Shown piece by piece: positions 33,271 through 45,404 of a DNA stretch of 64,000 nt. The stretch's first letter is position 1. The number at the start of each line of letters is the position of its first letter. A program made the translations under genes and the position numbers. Origin of the DNA: Nymphaea colorata (lineage: Eukaryota; Streptophyta; Magnoliopsida; Nymphaeales; Nymphaeaceae); the NCBI RefSeq assembly GCF_008831285.2, contig NC_045145.1, positions 12,028,802 through 12,092,801 of the forward strand, given 5' to 3'. The notes beneath the pieces are model-generated. The model was given only the letters and a program-made list of their open reading frames with translations, searched no databases and was not told the DNA's origin.

Positions 33271-36000
33271 TTCTTAAGATATACATGAGAGCAAGTGTTT
33301 CCAGTATCTCCAGCCTACTTTAATGGATCATTTATCCTTTCTATGTTAATTGACATGATTTTAGGATCTTCCATGACAAGTGGGGTGATTCTTGAATTTT
33401 CTCTAGATAGTTGACCTTTATCTTCATAAGCTGTGTGGTACCCTTCTTTAGATATGATTCCACTGTCCACCATATTTGATTCATTTGGAAGTGATCCAAA
33501 TCCGATTCCACATCTAGTATCAGATCTGTAATCACTTGTAATACTACCACCAATTGAAACCAACCTTGGCATAAATGTTGTTTTATGAGAGATAAAATGA
33601 AGCAAGACATTAAGCCTATCATGAGATGATTTGTAAGCCTCGATCTCTAAAGTGCAAGCTTCAAAATCAGAATTGTACAATATATAGTATTCATAAAAAT
33701 ATGAGAACTTCAATAAAAAACAACTAAAATAATAATGTACATAAATGAATTATACTACAATGTTTACATACTCAATTACAATAACATATGGAAAATGTGT
33801 TCAATACTACATTACATGTTTAGGCAAGTGCTATATCACATGTGAATTGATATTGATGCAAATACATGTATTGGCGCTTGAACAGAATTTCTGATGAGGA
33901 CTTGTTCCACAAAAAACAACAAAGTAGATCCAACGATACAAATTTTAAGTCATCATATTCCAAGTCTTTGCATGACCCATTATAGGCATCCTCTCAAAAG
34001 TTTAGATTCTTTACTTGGAAAGAGGTGAACAAGGTTCTATTAATTTATATAAGAAGATGCTAAGCAATATCTAGTCAAACTTAAAGGCCACATACCTACA
34101 ATAAACCCCTAGTTTTGTTACATGTATATATATTTAGCATTAGTTGAACAAGTAATATGCCAATCTCCATCCACAAAATAGAACTTTCCATAGTAGCACA
34201 AGTTTGCTATAATCTATTTTTCATCCTCACAAAATTCATTTCCACCTTCAATTCCACTAGATAATAATCATAAGAACCCTATAATTAGAAATAATTTTAG
34301 TTTAAATGACTTCAGTCTCCTTGTCTACCAACATCCTTCCTCCAAAAAGAAAGAAAAAAAATCAATATGTTGTCATACTAGGAGATCACAACATGTCCAT
34401 TTTCTTGCGTACTGTAAGTTGATATCTAAACATGGCAACTCCAAACAACATATCCAGCCACCTATCTTCTTGCATTATGAAAAAAAAAAAAATAGAAAAC
34501 CTAACAGACTAGACAAGCAAATATTCAAGAAACAAAAGAAATGGCATATTACAAGCGCAAGACTAAATAATAGAAAAGAACCATTATTGCAAACCACAAT
34601 CTAAGCAAGAAAACATGTATTTTTCAATAAGAAGAAAATTTTCTAGCTCCAAAAGAAAGCAAAATGAAAATTAGAATAAGAATATAAGTGGTCACTCACA
34701 AATCCATTTGAATAGGCAAATCAGCAACAAAGTGGACTGAAAGGGGAAGGAAAACAATAAGAAATTTAGGGGAAAAAATAAGGGAAAGAACACTAAAAGC
34801 TGGACAAGGCTTCTCTAGGAGTTCCAATGTCTAGAATCCATCAAAGTTTACCCACCAAGACTCCTCATACGCCTAGTGATTTTCCAGGAGCAAGATATGT
34901 ACTTTGTTTGCCATCTTCACATTCAACTCCAGCTATACATACATACATATATATATATAGATATATATATGTGTGTGTGTGTGTGTATATATATATATAG
35001 AGAGAGAGAGAAAGAGAGAGAGAGTATATAGAGGGGATTGGTATCATGTGATGTTGTCTTCAAGAGTGGAAAAAGTGGTTAAAGGGGCAATGTTTTTTTA
35101 GTAGTTCAATAAAGAAAAAGGTGTGGTTGAGGCATACAATTTAGACATGATACGCGGCTAACAATGGTACATGTGCTTCATCTTGATGAAGTAGGCTTTG
35201 AGCAAGTTGCACTTCGAGGCATGTTTCTCAAAAGATGCTCTGAGACATATGTTTCAAGGCATGAAGTGTACACCTCTAAGAAAAATGCTTGATATGATAA
35301 ATATTAAAGAGTAATTATGCCCTGACATTTTGAATTTGAATCATCATGATTATGCCTTCGATCCCCACCATGCGATTTCAGATCATTGCAACCTCTATGT
35401 TGGGGTTTCCCTATAACCTTATTAGACCAAAGCTGTAGAACACATTAGTAGTCAGAGGAACATACCAATAGCAATCAAGAAAGTATCTAGTGAATGCCAT
35501 GAAACATTGTTATTCATAGCCACAAGGCTTCTAACTTGCCTCATAATAGGCTCAATGTCTTGCGTCACTTGATCACAACCAACAACATTGGCTAGGAAGA
35601 CATCTCTATCAGTAAGTTGGTGAGATTTTTCTTTCGTCTATTCGCGTGCATTTTTGCTCAAGTTGCTTTCTCAACATGATGTAAAAAAGGGAAATAATGG
35701 AGAAGATGAAGCACCCTTGGTTGGCCAAAATGAAGAACCCACCAAGACCAGAATCAGCAAAGAGGCTAGCAAAGTTGGAAAGGTAGGCGCTCTTGATGAG
35801 TACAATAGCTGCACATTGGTGATATTAAACAAGTAACTACGGTAACTGTTAGGCACTATCAACCATATCTAGATATGACGGACATGTTTCTGAGCACTAG
35901 GGCACCTTCATCCTCTCTATAATGACCTTAAATTTTTAAGCTTTTTTTTCACATGCATAAATAAACTTCAAGTCTAAAGACCCTTAAAACATTTAGAATC
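33271..36000. other. AT-rich stretch without recognised genes
   Basis: A minus-strand open frame of 132 codons (33,713-33,315, ending RINDPLK) has normal composition but no family I recognise; it lies next to the broken end of copia E and could be a captured or decayed fragment. The rest is AT-rich. A compound TA/TG/AG microsatellite lies at 34,936-35,025. No TIR or LTR ends were recognised. Confidence 0.45.
34936..35025. repeat. compound microsatellite (TA, TG, TA, AG)
   Basis: Runs of CATA/TA, then GTGTGT, TATATA and AGAGAG in succession. Confidence 0.92.
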
Positions 36001-38016
36001 ATTACATCACTCCAACTATAACCACACCATAGTTAAGTAAAACAAATCTATTTAACACCTTTGACCCTTCATATGAAAGGAAAATAAAAAAATACAAATT
36101 TCTAATAACCAATTTCCACAACTCTAGGACCAACTTGGACATCATCAGACTGTCACGACAGTACCATATCCACGTCATCACTCCCCTTTATTCATAATCA
36201 CCTGAAAAAGATATTGGGGTGTGAGCTTTTCAAGTTCTCAGTATGATGACTACCTTTGATTCACTGGCTTATAATTAACGTATTTATAATCCAACTTACA
36301 TCGGGTCAAGCATAACTCCAATCAATTAACCCACATGATAAGAGGATACCTAGCTATAATAAGAAATTGAACAGATTAATATTCATCAACACATGCACAT
36401 ATAGATGATAATGAGTAACTAACCATAATTATTGCATACAAGACATTGACAGATGCATATGCACTCTTATTATCTATTGGCATGCTTGCAAATACAATTG
36501 AGTTTTTTCTTTTCAATACACCACGGGCACTATGGGGGTGGTGTCTCAGCTGGCACAAGTATTTTCACACAACTACTTTATTATAGTGTCCAAGTGAACA
36601 ACCGATAACAACCACAATACATGCTAGTACTAGACTCACAAATCCGTTGCTATCTTCTTCCATTGAACCGACCCTTCAAAAGGACATTTTAGAGTGGTGT
36701 TTCTACTCTTGTGACGGGCAACGGGTCACTCCTTAATGGGTGTGCCCAAAACACAAGTAGACCTACTGCAAAAGAATAAAATAAAATAACTTGGATGGTG
36801 CATAACTTACTGGTTCGGACCCACCCAGACGGAAGGGCAACCCCTTGAACCTTCCTCGTCCCCCGAGAGTTTGTGCCACCCAAATCCGTGAGCAGCTCGG
36901 ACCATACATGGTTAAGCCAGATTATGAGATTATGCATTAATCCATGTGAACATCATTCATTACTTCAAATATCAATTTGTTCACGTCATTTCTTTAACCC
37001 CATGCATCAACACGTCTTAGTAAAATGAATAACTTATTACAAGTCCATGAAATGAGGAGAATGGTTTTCAACAACCTGTTTCAAGCTTAACATGCACAAT
37101 TTCCTATATTAACAATTTAGATCTTGAAATTAGATACAACACATAGTTGAATAGCACATCCCAATGCTGACAAGATCTAGATTCAACATGTGTCACTATA
37201 TTTACGCACATATATACTTATGCAATGTGTTCCAAATGTGGCATTAACCATGCATATGCATCTAAGTAAAACAACATTGATCAAATCATGTGTAAGTCTA
37301 AAGAATATAAATTTGCGACACAAGTCCATATTTGTTTTATTTATCTATTAATTTATTTTATGTTAATGAGTAATTTGACGATGGGAAGCTTATCATGAGT
37401 TTCCTATGAAAGAGTTTTCATTTAAATAAGAAGAGAAAGTAAATGGTGACTTTTATAAGAAAATATAGATAAAACTTTGTTTCAGCAATTTATAAAACAT
37501 TAGCAAGTGACATGTCTAGCAATAAAGACTGTTCTGGAATTATTAGAACCTTTAACTCATAAGAGTTTGTAAGAGAAGGGCTGAGAGCCTGAAAAGTCTA
37601 TTTCAGAGATTATTTCATAAGAAAAAGGGGCGGGATAAAAAATTTTTCATTTTAACAAGTCTTTCGAAAGACTGAAAAAAAAAAGTTGTGGAATCGAATT
37701 TTTTTTTGTAAAAGATACAAGAGCTTCCCCTTTTCAACAACCCCGACCATTTCTTCCCTCGCTCTCTCTCTCATCTCAACCCTTCTCACCGTGAGGTCCC
37801 ATGGCCATTCCGGCCGGTTGCCGTAATCCGGCGATCAACAGAAAACCACCACCGACCCGGCACCAACTGAAACAGTGGGTGCCCTCTCCCATTTATGATG
37901 CATACGTGACATTTTCCTTCTAGATTAGCCACTCGACACTTTCGGCCATCTGCCCAGGCATGGGGTATCTCACACCACAAGCCAATGCCATCCAAAAAAA
38001 CTCCAATGTAATCCCT
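36000..38016 (-). repeat. possible remnant of a long LTR, minus orientation
   Basis: Text at 36,190-36,280 and 36,590-36,960 resembles the R/U5 style of plant Ty3/gypsy LTRs read on the minus strand (an AATAAAGGGGAGTGATGACG stretch, and a TTTTTCAGGTGATTATG stretch). 37,740-38,010 looks like a CT-rich promoter/leader on the same strand. There is no coding, and terminal TG/CA ends are not fixed. Host non-coding DNA is the alternative. Confidence 0.3.
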
Positions 38017-38019
38017 TAA

Positions 38020-39440
38020 GGGTCGTTTGGTGGTAACAAGACACGCGAGACAAAACACGCCTATTTAATCATTTTTGTTATCAAATCCATAATACAAGAT
38101 GGACAGAACCGACGATTGAACAGGAATACTCCTGTTTTACACTGTTCCGAGCTCACCCTCAAACAGCGTAGACAGGACACCATTCCCCACCCGAGCTCCC
38201 GAGCTGCCCTCGCGTCCCCCTCACCCCCGTCTCTTCCCCTTCTCTCTTATGAGTCTCCCCCTCGCCTCCACCTCTCCCCCTTCTCTCTTCTCTCTTCGGA
38301 GTCTCCCCCTTGCTCCCATCTCTTCCCCTTCTCTCTTGTGAGTCTCCCCCGCCCTTGTCTCTCCCCCTTCTCTCTTCCTAGCCTCCCCCAGAAAAACACT
38401 TGGGGAAAGTAGAGAAAATGGAATAAACGCATCAGACGTGGGATAATAGTCCTCGGCGATTTTGGAAATGCTTTTCTTGCCCATCAAGGCTGCTTACTTC
38501 TTCATCGTGGACTCTCACCCCACCGCTTAGTCCTTCCGTCGACGACGACCCTGCGTGGCTGCATCAGAAGGTGCTGCCAAGGAGGTCGCCATGACCTCCA
38601 TTGCTGCTGAAGATGTTGCTTCAGAAACTTTTGTTGCTGCAAGGTGCGCGCACTCCCTAATCTCCTCTCCCCCTTTCTGTAGCGCGCCGCGTTTGGGGCA
38701 TCGGGTCGGGTCGAGATCCGGATCCGAACCCAAGCTCGTGAGGAGCCCGACGCGAGGGCCCTTCTCCCTCGCGTCTCCCTTTTCTTCCTCGTCGCCTTCT
38801 TGCTTCCGTGTCGCCCGTGTGAGACCAGCAAGAGGACGAGGGAGCAGTGGCGACGCTTGAGCCGGCGGAGGAAGGAACGGCGGCGGCAGCGGCGGCGTCG
38901 GTGTCGGCAGTTGGGTAAGCCCTCAACCTCTCCCTAACTCTTCCTTCTTCCTTCTTCTCCTTCTCCCTCTCCCACTGTCACTAGTCTCCCTCTCCCACGG
39001 TCTCTCGTCTCCCCTCTCCACCGAACGACTCCCCTCACTCTCCACCGTCTCTCTCTTCTCTCCCGTCCTCTCCCCTCACTGCCTTCTTTTCCCCTTTTGA
39101 CCGAACCCTCTCCCCTATCAGTCCCCCTTCGTTTTTCCCTCCTTCTCCCTCTATTCGACCTCCCTCTCTGTCCACGCTTCACGCTCTCTCCCCATTTTCT
39201 CCTCGTTTTCTATTTTCTCCAATCAAGCACTTTCTCTCACTGATTTTTCACTATTCCATCACTGTTGGATCCGTTTTCAGCTTGAGGATTTGTCCTCCCC
39301 CTCGTAACAGCAGTTAGAGGAGGCCTTGGTAGTGGAGGCATTGGAGGATTTTAGCCGTTTGGGGACCACTTGGGCGCGTGAGGTGGCTGTCGGGAGGATT
39401 ACAGCAGTTTAGACCTTCAATCGGGGTGAGCAAGGCGAAA
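38020..39440. mobile_element. orphan left TIR end plus GC/CT-rich block
   Basis: TAA at 38,017-38,019 is followed by GGGTCGTTTGGTGGTAACAAG, the same style of terminus as the Harbinger-like elements at 23,638 and 28,819, and then, as in those, a GC- and CT-rich block. CT-rich repeats at 38,200-38,400 have a unit of about 33 bp around TCTCCCCCTTCTCTC. No matching right end was found in the next 4 kb, so the element is truncated or its right end has diverged. Open frames at 38,116-39,182 are low-complexity. Confidence 0.4.
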
Positions 39441-41652
39441 TTGAACCTATTTTATGATATATTTCTTTTTGGAACGTGTATAATTATTGTTTGAGCATGC
39501 TAGAGCTTAGAATTGATTATTTGGAACACATGTTAGTGATTTCGTTTTTGGGGGAAAGCTTGCGATCATGTTGGGAAGCGAAGATTCATATATTGGATGA
39601 TCATTTAAGCATTGTAGATTAATTTTCGAAGTATTAGGGGAAACATGGTAGAGTTTGTGAGATTGTGGGGAAGATTTAGGACCGTTTTAGTGAGCTTGTA
39701 GCACGCGTTTTTGTGAACGGTTGCATCTTGGAGTTAAATAGGGATAACGTACATAAGTTGGATGTATCTTTGGGGTAGACGCCTTGATTTAAGAAAAAGG
39801 GAGTTTTGAGAAAGACGTTAGTGATAGACGGATTGATGGCTTTGAGTTTTGGCATCTATTGGCACAACTAGAAGTGAGAAGTGACCCTTTTGGAGAACTT
39901 GTGGGTCGACACTACCCGTCGACACCCTCTTGAGGCGATGACACGTGCCTCAATGACTTTGTTTTGTTTTTGTTTGAATTGTTGGGGTATGAAGTAGGAA
40001 TCTTATCTTGTGTTTGTGTCTGCAGGTACACCGGGTACGTCCCGTTGACCTTGAGCTACCGGATTCGAAGCTCGAGGCATTTTGAAGATTCTTGTGAACG
40101 CGCCACAGGTATGGCGACACTCCAGGCAAATCCCTGCCTGGGCAAGTGAATGAATGTGTGTTCCTAGGATCATGGGATCCTAGGATTTGTGATGTGAATT
40201 GATTGAGTGTTCCGTGGATGAATGTGGGTATGCATGTACATAAATTGATATATAATATGAATTGTTTTGAAAGGCTTATAGTAATTGTTTTGATAATGTT
40301 ACGCATTTGCATGTGCATGCTAGAATTGATAACTGTTTAGGACAGATGAGGCGGGGTATCGAGTCGAGTGTCTCCTCGACCCCAATTGTGCATTAGAAAG
40401 CATCATAGAATGATAACTGCATAGGACAGCTACGAGCCCACCACAGATTGAGACTACTCTCTGTGGTTTGGCTAAGTTTTCAAAGATGTGATTGTTATGA
40501 TGATGAATGTGAATGTTATGTTTATTGAATACCCATTGCCGCGGGCAGTGATGCAAATGTTTGCACAGTGGGTAGTTGTACCCATATTGTTATGACGGCT
40601 AGTCAAAACTGTTGTGGTTACGTGTAACCCTCGTGTGGAGGCAATTGGAGGTGTGGGTTCACTCGTGAAGTGAACCAACCTCAGAAGCTAGCCAGTTAAA
40701 TGTGTTTGTGCAAGTATAAGTATAAGAATGAAAGAATAAGAGATGAGAGGCCAGTGGGATGTGACTATGTGTATGGGAGTTGTCCCGCTTTCGTCACTGG
40801 TCTCACCTGTTCGGAGCGCAGGCGGTGCAAGGCCCCAGGGTACTGTGGTGTGATGTGCTTGGAGCGTAGGCTCCCGCCTTCCCAACCTGGGTGTCCTAGG
40901 GAAGGGTGAGTATCTCTCCTTGGAATTTACACATTCATGGATGAGTGCTCTACCGCTGCAGCGGATAGATGGATCCATACTGTTCTGGGCCACCACGGGG
41001 GTTGTCTCTCGGCTGTGGGCCGCCCGCGGTGTGCACGTGCCTGTGTTTGCACCCACATGAACTATAAATTCACTGATAGTAATGAAACTGAAATGTATGT
41101 GATTGAAATGTATAGGATTGTTGTACATGTGACTGTTGTGCTTATGAATGCAAGTGACATGTTGATGATGCCTTGCATGTGATTGAAATTATGTTATTGT
41201 AGCCATTGAGTGGCCTCTGCATGTCGTGTCCTGACACGACATAATGATAGATCGTTCTGATGTTTGCTTGTATATTTGAGCCTTACTTGAGAGGGTTTGG
41301 CATTTTCCTGGTTTGTTGTCATACTGCGAAGGCTGAGCCTTCAGTTGTTTTCCTTTTCAGGTTTTGGCGGACCCGGGGCAACAGGTTGAGCAGATGGCTT
41401 CACTCACGTCCTACTGGGGTGGTTTTGGGATTGTCGTTTGTAGTGCCGGCGTGTCATGTTTTGGTTTTATTGATGTCTTCTTTTTGTTAGGCATCAATGT
41501 TAGTGATTTTGGGGCATTTTGGTTATACACATAGATGTGAATTTGTATGAAACAAAATGGTTATATCAATGAAAGTTCGCCCCATTGTTTTGAATTGCTT
41601 GGCTCATCGTCTTTTTGAATTATTGGGTAGTCACACCTCGATGCTTTATGTT

Positions 41653-41707
<55 letters not shown>

Positions 41708-41735
41708 TGAGGGTTAAAAAGGTCGGGGTGTGACA
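39441..41735 (+). repeat. probable Ty3/gypsy-type long LTR remnant, ends GGTCGGGGTGTGACA
   Basis: No coding sequence over 2.3 kb, although open frames up to 146 codons occur. The plus strand ends in GGTCGGGGTGTGACA at 41,721-41,735, which has the form of a gypsy LTR terminus ending in CA. The segments at 40,330-41,060 with repeated CGGGGTATCGAG/GTGTCTCCTCGACC text and a late GCGGACCCGGGGCAAC block fit LTR non-coding sequence. The left boundary is not located. A long TA microsatellite is inside the last 80 bases. Confidence 0.45.
41656..41704. repeat. TA microsatellite (about 24 units)
   Basis: Uninterrupted TA run just before the presumed LTR end. Confidence 0.95.
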
Positions 41736-42660
41736 TTTTCTGTCTTCCCAAGCACATCCTTCTATTGGAAGCTATTGAAAGGGTTAATTATTTTTCTAGC
41801 TAAGAGATGTTTATGGAGAAAATGTAAAAGAAGAATGAACTTGAACTTACCCATGAAAATGTGTTGACGCTAGCAGTTTCTTGTTTTCCTGTTAGACGTC
41901 GCTCATTGCCTTCGCATGCACTAATGTGCTCCTTGTGGCGTAGTGATAGATTGAGAATTGCCTTTTTTATCACCTCGCAACCTCCTTCCTCCCTCATCCT
42001 CTTTGTGCTGATAACCAAATTTGATGAATTTGAGGTTAGCCTCTTATGTATACCATAAATGAATTGCGTTGGAAGAAGACGACTTGTGTGATAAAACATA
42101 CTGAAACGGAACAATTCACGAATTGTATGGTTTATTATAGTTTGGATACTACTTGTATTGAATTGGAGCGAATGAGTGATTAGCTAATCTCGCTGCTTAA
42201 ATATTAAGGAGTAGTTTGTTAGATTGAAAATCAACGTAACATAAAAATGTATTACAACTTTGGTAATTTAACATGTCACAAGATGTGGAGCCTCACCTGT
42301 AGTTTGTGTGGGATCCTGCTCCATTCCAGTCACCCTGCAAATGTGGAATGGTTTGAAAGACCGACCTAGATAACCGGCAGCAGTGATTGGGTGTGGAGGA
42401 GAAGTATAACGTTAGGTGACCCACCAGATTCAAAAGAAGACCGAAGGGTTGATAGGGCTAAAGAGAGGGATAGTAAAGAGGGCTTGTTTTCTTATATCAA
42501 AAAGAAAAGAAACCCGAAACTTCACTAATCGTCATCATTACCGAATAGGGAGCTTGGAGTATAGCAATAATACATGTATACCATGTATATGGCATGAGTT
42601 CATTAACATGAGATACACATTGCACCAAAAAAAGAATATGTAGGTAGTATATATATGTAT
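41736..42660. other. AT-rich spacer, nothing recognised
   Basis: Open frames here (41,800-42,114 minus, 41,861-42,058 plus) overlap one another and match nothing I know. Confidence 0.5.
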
Positions 42661-43420
42661 AAAGAGAAAAAAATGTCTTTCCGAGCCGTTCACATGGACA
42701 GTCCTCCCTCCTTTTAATACAAAACGTAAAAAAAATGTTCAGACACTCTCAACGAGAGCGTCTGGCGGGTAGGGGAGGCGACGCTTCCCCTGCCTCTTTG
42801 AGCCAGCCTCTCCCCTCACATGCAGACCGTCCGCCGGTCAAGGAGATCGACGACAGCGATGAGGGAGGCGACTCCCCTTCTATTTTTTCTTCTTCCATTA
42901 AAAAAAAAAAGTTAGCTTTATGCCGGGGAGCTCATCGCCTCCCCCCTCCCCACACCTTTTTGACAAGGGGGAGGCCGGTGGCCTCCCCCATCATCGCCAC
43001 CAACCTCCCCTCATCGACAGGACGTCTGCAGATGAGGAGAGGCCGGCGGCGGTGGGCGGGAAAGCGACAGCCTCCCTCCCCTTTGGCTTTTTCTTGTTTC
43101 GTTTGAAAGAAAAAGAGGTCAGGCGACGGCCTCCCCTGCCTGCCTCACATGAACATTAAAAAAAAAAAAAAAGAAGAATAAGGGGAGCTTCACTTTCGCC
43201 TTCCCCCTGGTGCTAGCCATCGCCGGTGCCCTCCCCTCGTCGGCGGTGGGGAGGCGATGGCCTATTCCTGAGGCCTCCCTCTCCTATTATCTTCCTCCAC
43301 CTGAAGATCGATGCAATCGACCATTTTTTTTATTTTACATTTTAATATGATGAGCACGTGGGCCGTCTTCATGGACGGCTCCGCCGAGCAGCGGCTGGGT
43401 CTACTAGTAACGAAGGACAT
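42661..43420. other. GC-rich island with repeated GAGG/CCTCCC motifs
   Basis: Sharp GC rise with many copies of GGAGGCGACG/GGCCTCCCC-type text, interrupted by three poly-A runs. The flanks GAGCCGTTCACATGGAC (42,681) and, inverted, GAGCCGTCCATGAAGAC (about 43,367) are a weak inverted pair. Frames at 42,735-43,159 are products of composition. It could be a TIR element interior or an old captured gene edge. Confidence 0.4.
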
Positions 43421-44570
43421 TCTCTTTCTCTCTCTTTCGTCGTGTGTATATATATATATAACATACTAAAATAAAATAAGACGGGCAGATGATCTACATA
43501 CATACGATCATTTAAACATGACATTTTTGCTCCTTTTCATGAATAAATAATAACTGCATAAACCAATATCAAGGCAACATGGAGACTCATGCGTACTGAC
43601 TTGCAACCATTAAATGAATACAAGTATACAACAAATATTATGTATCAGTGTATGTCATTATTATGATTTGGTTATCAAAAAAGCACCGTACCTAAAATGA
43701 TATTGTACACAACAACTAATCCTCTGACACCACAAACAACACCAGCCGAAAGAGACACAGACTCAATAAGACTCAATAAAAAGGAGCACACACTCAAGGA
43801 GAAACCACAAAGAATGAAAAGACATGAACTCGCTTTCTCTCCCCCAAAACGACCATTTTTTTAAAAAGGAGAAACCACAAAGAATGAAAAGACATGAACT
43901 CGATTTCTCTCCCTCAAAACGTGACAACTAACCATTTTTTTTTTTCAAAGGGACAAGCTATGCTACTTTCGGTGGAGGCTAACGTGCTGAGAAAGAGACT
44001 AATGGTCCTTTTAACTAAACAATAAAAAATAATAATAATAAAAATAAAAGTTTATCCATTTAAAATGGATAGGGATTATATTCTATCACCTCAAACAAAA
44101 TATTGTTCACGTTCGAGTTTACCAAATAAATAGGGGTTCTTAGTTCTCATATATGCCTCTGGTTCCATGTACATTCGACTTCGTCAACCAATGCACTCTA
44201 ACTAACGGTACAATCTTCCTCCTCAATGTTCGCTGCATCTTATATAGGATCTGCATCGGTCATTTTTTGTACGTTAGATCTTGTAACACGATGAGATTAA
44301 CTGGTAAACTCATCATACTAATCTCAGCAGAAATATTCGATAAATACGTACTTGTTGATGCGGTGTCTCCAAAGGGTGTAATCACATCAAGGATGAAACT
44401 CATGTATATGGTTAAAACATCAATCAACCTAGCAAACTCACATGAAACAAACGACTGGGTTTACCTCTATCTCACATAGATACGAGTATGAGTGCTAGTA
44501 CAGGTACCTGCATTGATACTGATATGGAGCATTTTTAGAAAACTTTAGAATGGGGACACTGCTGTGAATG
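43421..44570. other. AT-rich spacer with a 70 bp tandem duplication
   Basis: Copies at 43,796-43,865 and 43,866-43,943 begin AAGGAGAAACCACAAAGAAT and differ by a few bases. A plus frame of 108 codons (44,153-44,479) is not recognised. Confidence 0.55.
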
Positions 44571-44668
44571 TGTGTTGTTTTCTTTGTTTAAAATCTTACT
44601 TTTTGATATATATATATATATATATATATATATCAAAAAGTAAGATTTTAAACAAAGAAAACAACACA
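44571..44668. repeat. perfect 98 bp palindrome with TA centre
   Basis: Each 49 base arm reads TGTGTTGTTTTCTTTGTTTA, continues through TCTTACTTTTTGA, and ends in a TA run; the other arm is its exact complement with no spacer. The flanks continue the symmetry after a 2 bp offset (GAATG left, CATTC right). This would extrude as a cruciform or form a long hairpin in RNA. Confidence 0.96.
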
Positions 44669-45089
44669 TTCATAATTCAAAATTTATAGATTGAAAGTTA
44701 TAGTTTTGTGATGGTAATCAAATAAAAACAATATATGAAGCTTCCAGCTAGGAATATGCAGTGTAAATTTGTAATTTTATGCTTTGTATAATATCAAGGA
44801 ATTAAGCTAACACAGTAATATACCCAATTTAAAAAAAAAAATCAATTTTTGGACAGTTTGGACTCACACAAGCTTGATTGAGTAAAAAAATGGACTGATC
44901 CAGCCTTAGAATATTGACTGTTCTCGGTATGTCATTGACCTTACCCGAGGTCATATTGGTACCCATAATGGTTTGGTACGGGCCCGTGTGACATAGGTTC
45001 ATCTGTATCAAACAATACACGAGCAAGGTGGTTGGCAATGGAAATGGTACCTTCAATGATAGATGCCTCTTGATCGAGCTATTGTACTA
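44669..45089. other. spacer left of copia F
   Basis: AT-rich. A 75 codon minus frame (45,056-44,829) is not recognised. Confidence 0.5.
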
Positions 45090-45094
45090 TGACT

Positions 45095-45390
45095 TGTCAA
45101 GAATAAAAGATCAGATCAATTATCAAGAGTTGTTGCACATAAATAGGCTACATTCTGGTGGATAAAATTAAGAAAGAAATCGTTTTGAAAGAATAAGGAT
45201 ACACATGAAAGGATATGGTTGTGCATTATCTTTGTTATTAAAATCTTGTATCAATAACTTACTAAAAATCCTGTAACGATAACTTTTTTGTACTATATAT
45301 ATGTTACTCAAAGGGATAAATAGTGTGTGTTCTCTCCAACTTTCTCTTTCACGCTTTCTTCTCCAGTTCTCTCTGTCACACATTTTCTCA
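45095..45390 (+). repeat. 5' LTR of copia F (296 bp)
   Basis: Starts TGTCAAGAATAAAAGATC and ends ATTTTCTCA. A TATA-like TACTATATATATG is near 45,291. Confidence 0.94.
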
Positions 45391-45404
45391 TAGTATCAGA
45401 GTGG
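45391..45404 (+). other. primer binding site of copia F
   Basis: TAGTATCAGAGTGG directly after the LTR: the tRNA-Met site TGGTATCAGAG with its second base changed to A. Confidence 0.85.

Noticed and set aside
34936-35047. Minus frame rich in Tyr/Ile/Thr
   Set aside because: Direct translation of the TA/TG microsatellite.
38116-39182. Several GC-rich open frames (98-109 codons, both strands)
   Set aside because: Same bases open in up to four frames; composition of CT/GC repeats explains them.
40688-41128. 146 codon minus frame
   Set aside because: Lies in what looks like LTR non-coding sequence; the opposite strand is equally open.
42675-43390. Possible TIR element bounded by GAGCCGT inversions
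   Set aside because: Ends are imperfect (about 14 of 19) and no flanking duplication was seen.
44153-44479. 108 codon plus frame
   Set aside because: No family, no start context or neighbours to support it; AT-rich spacer.
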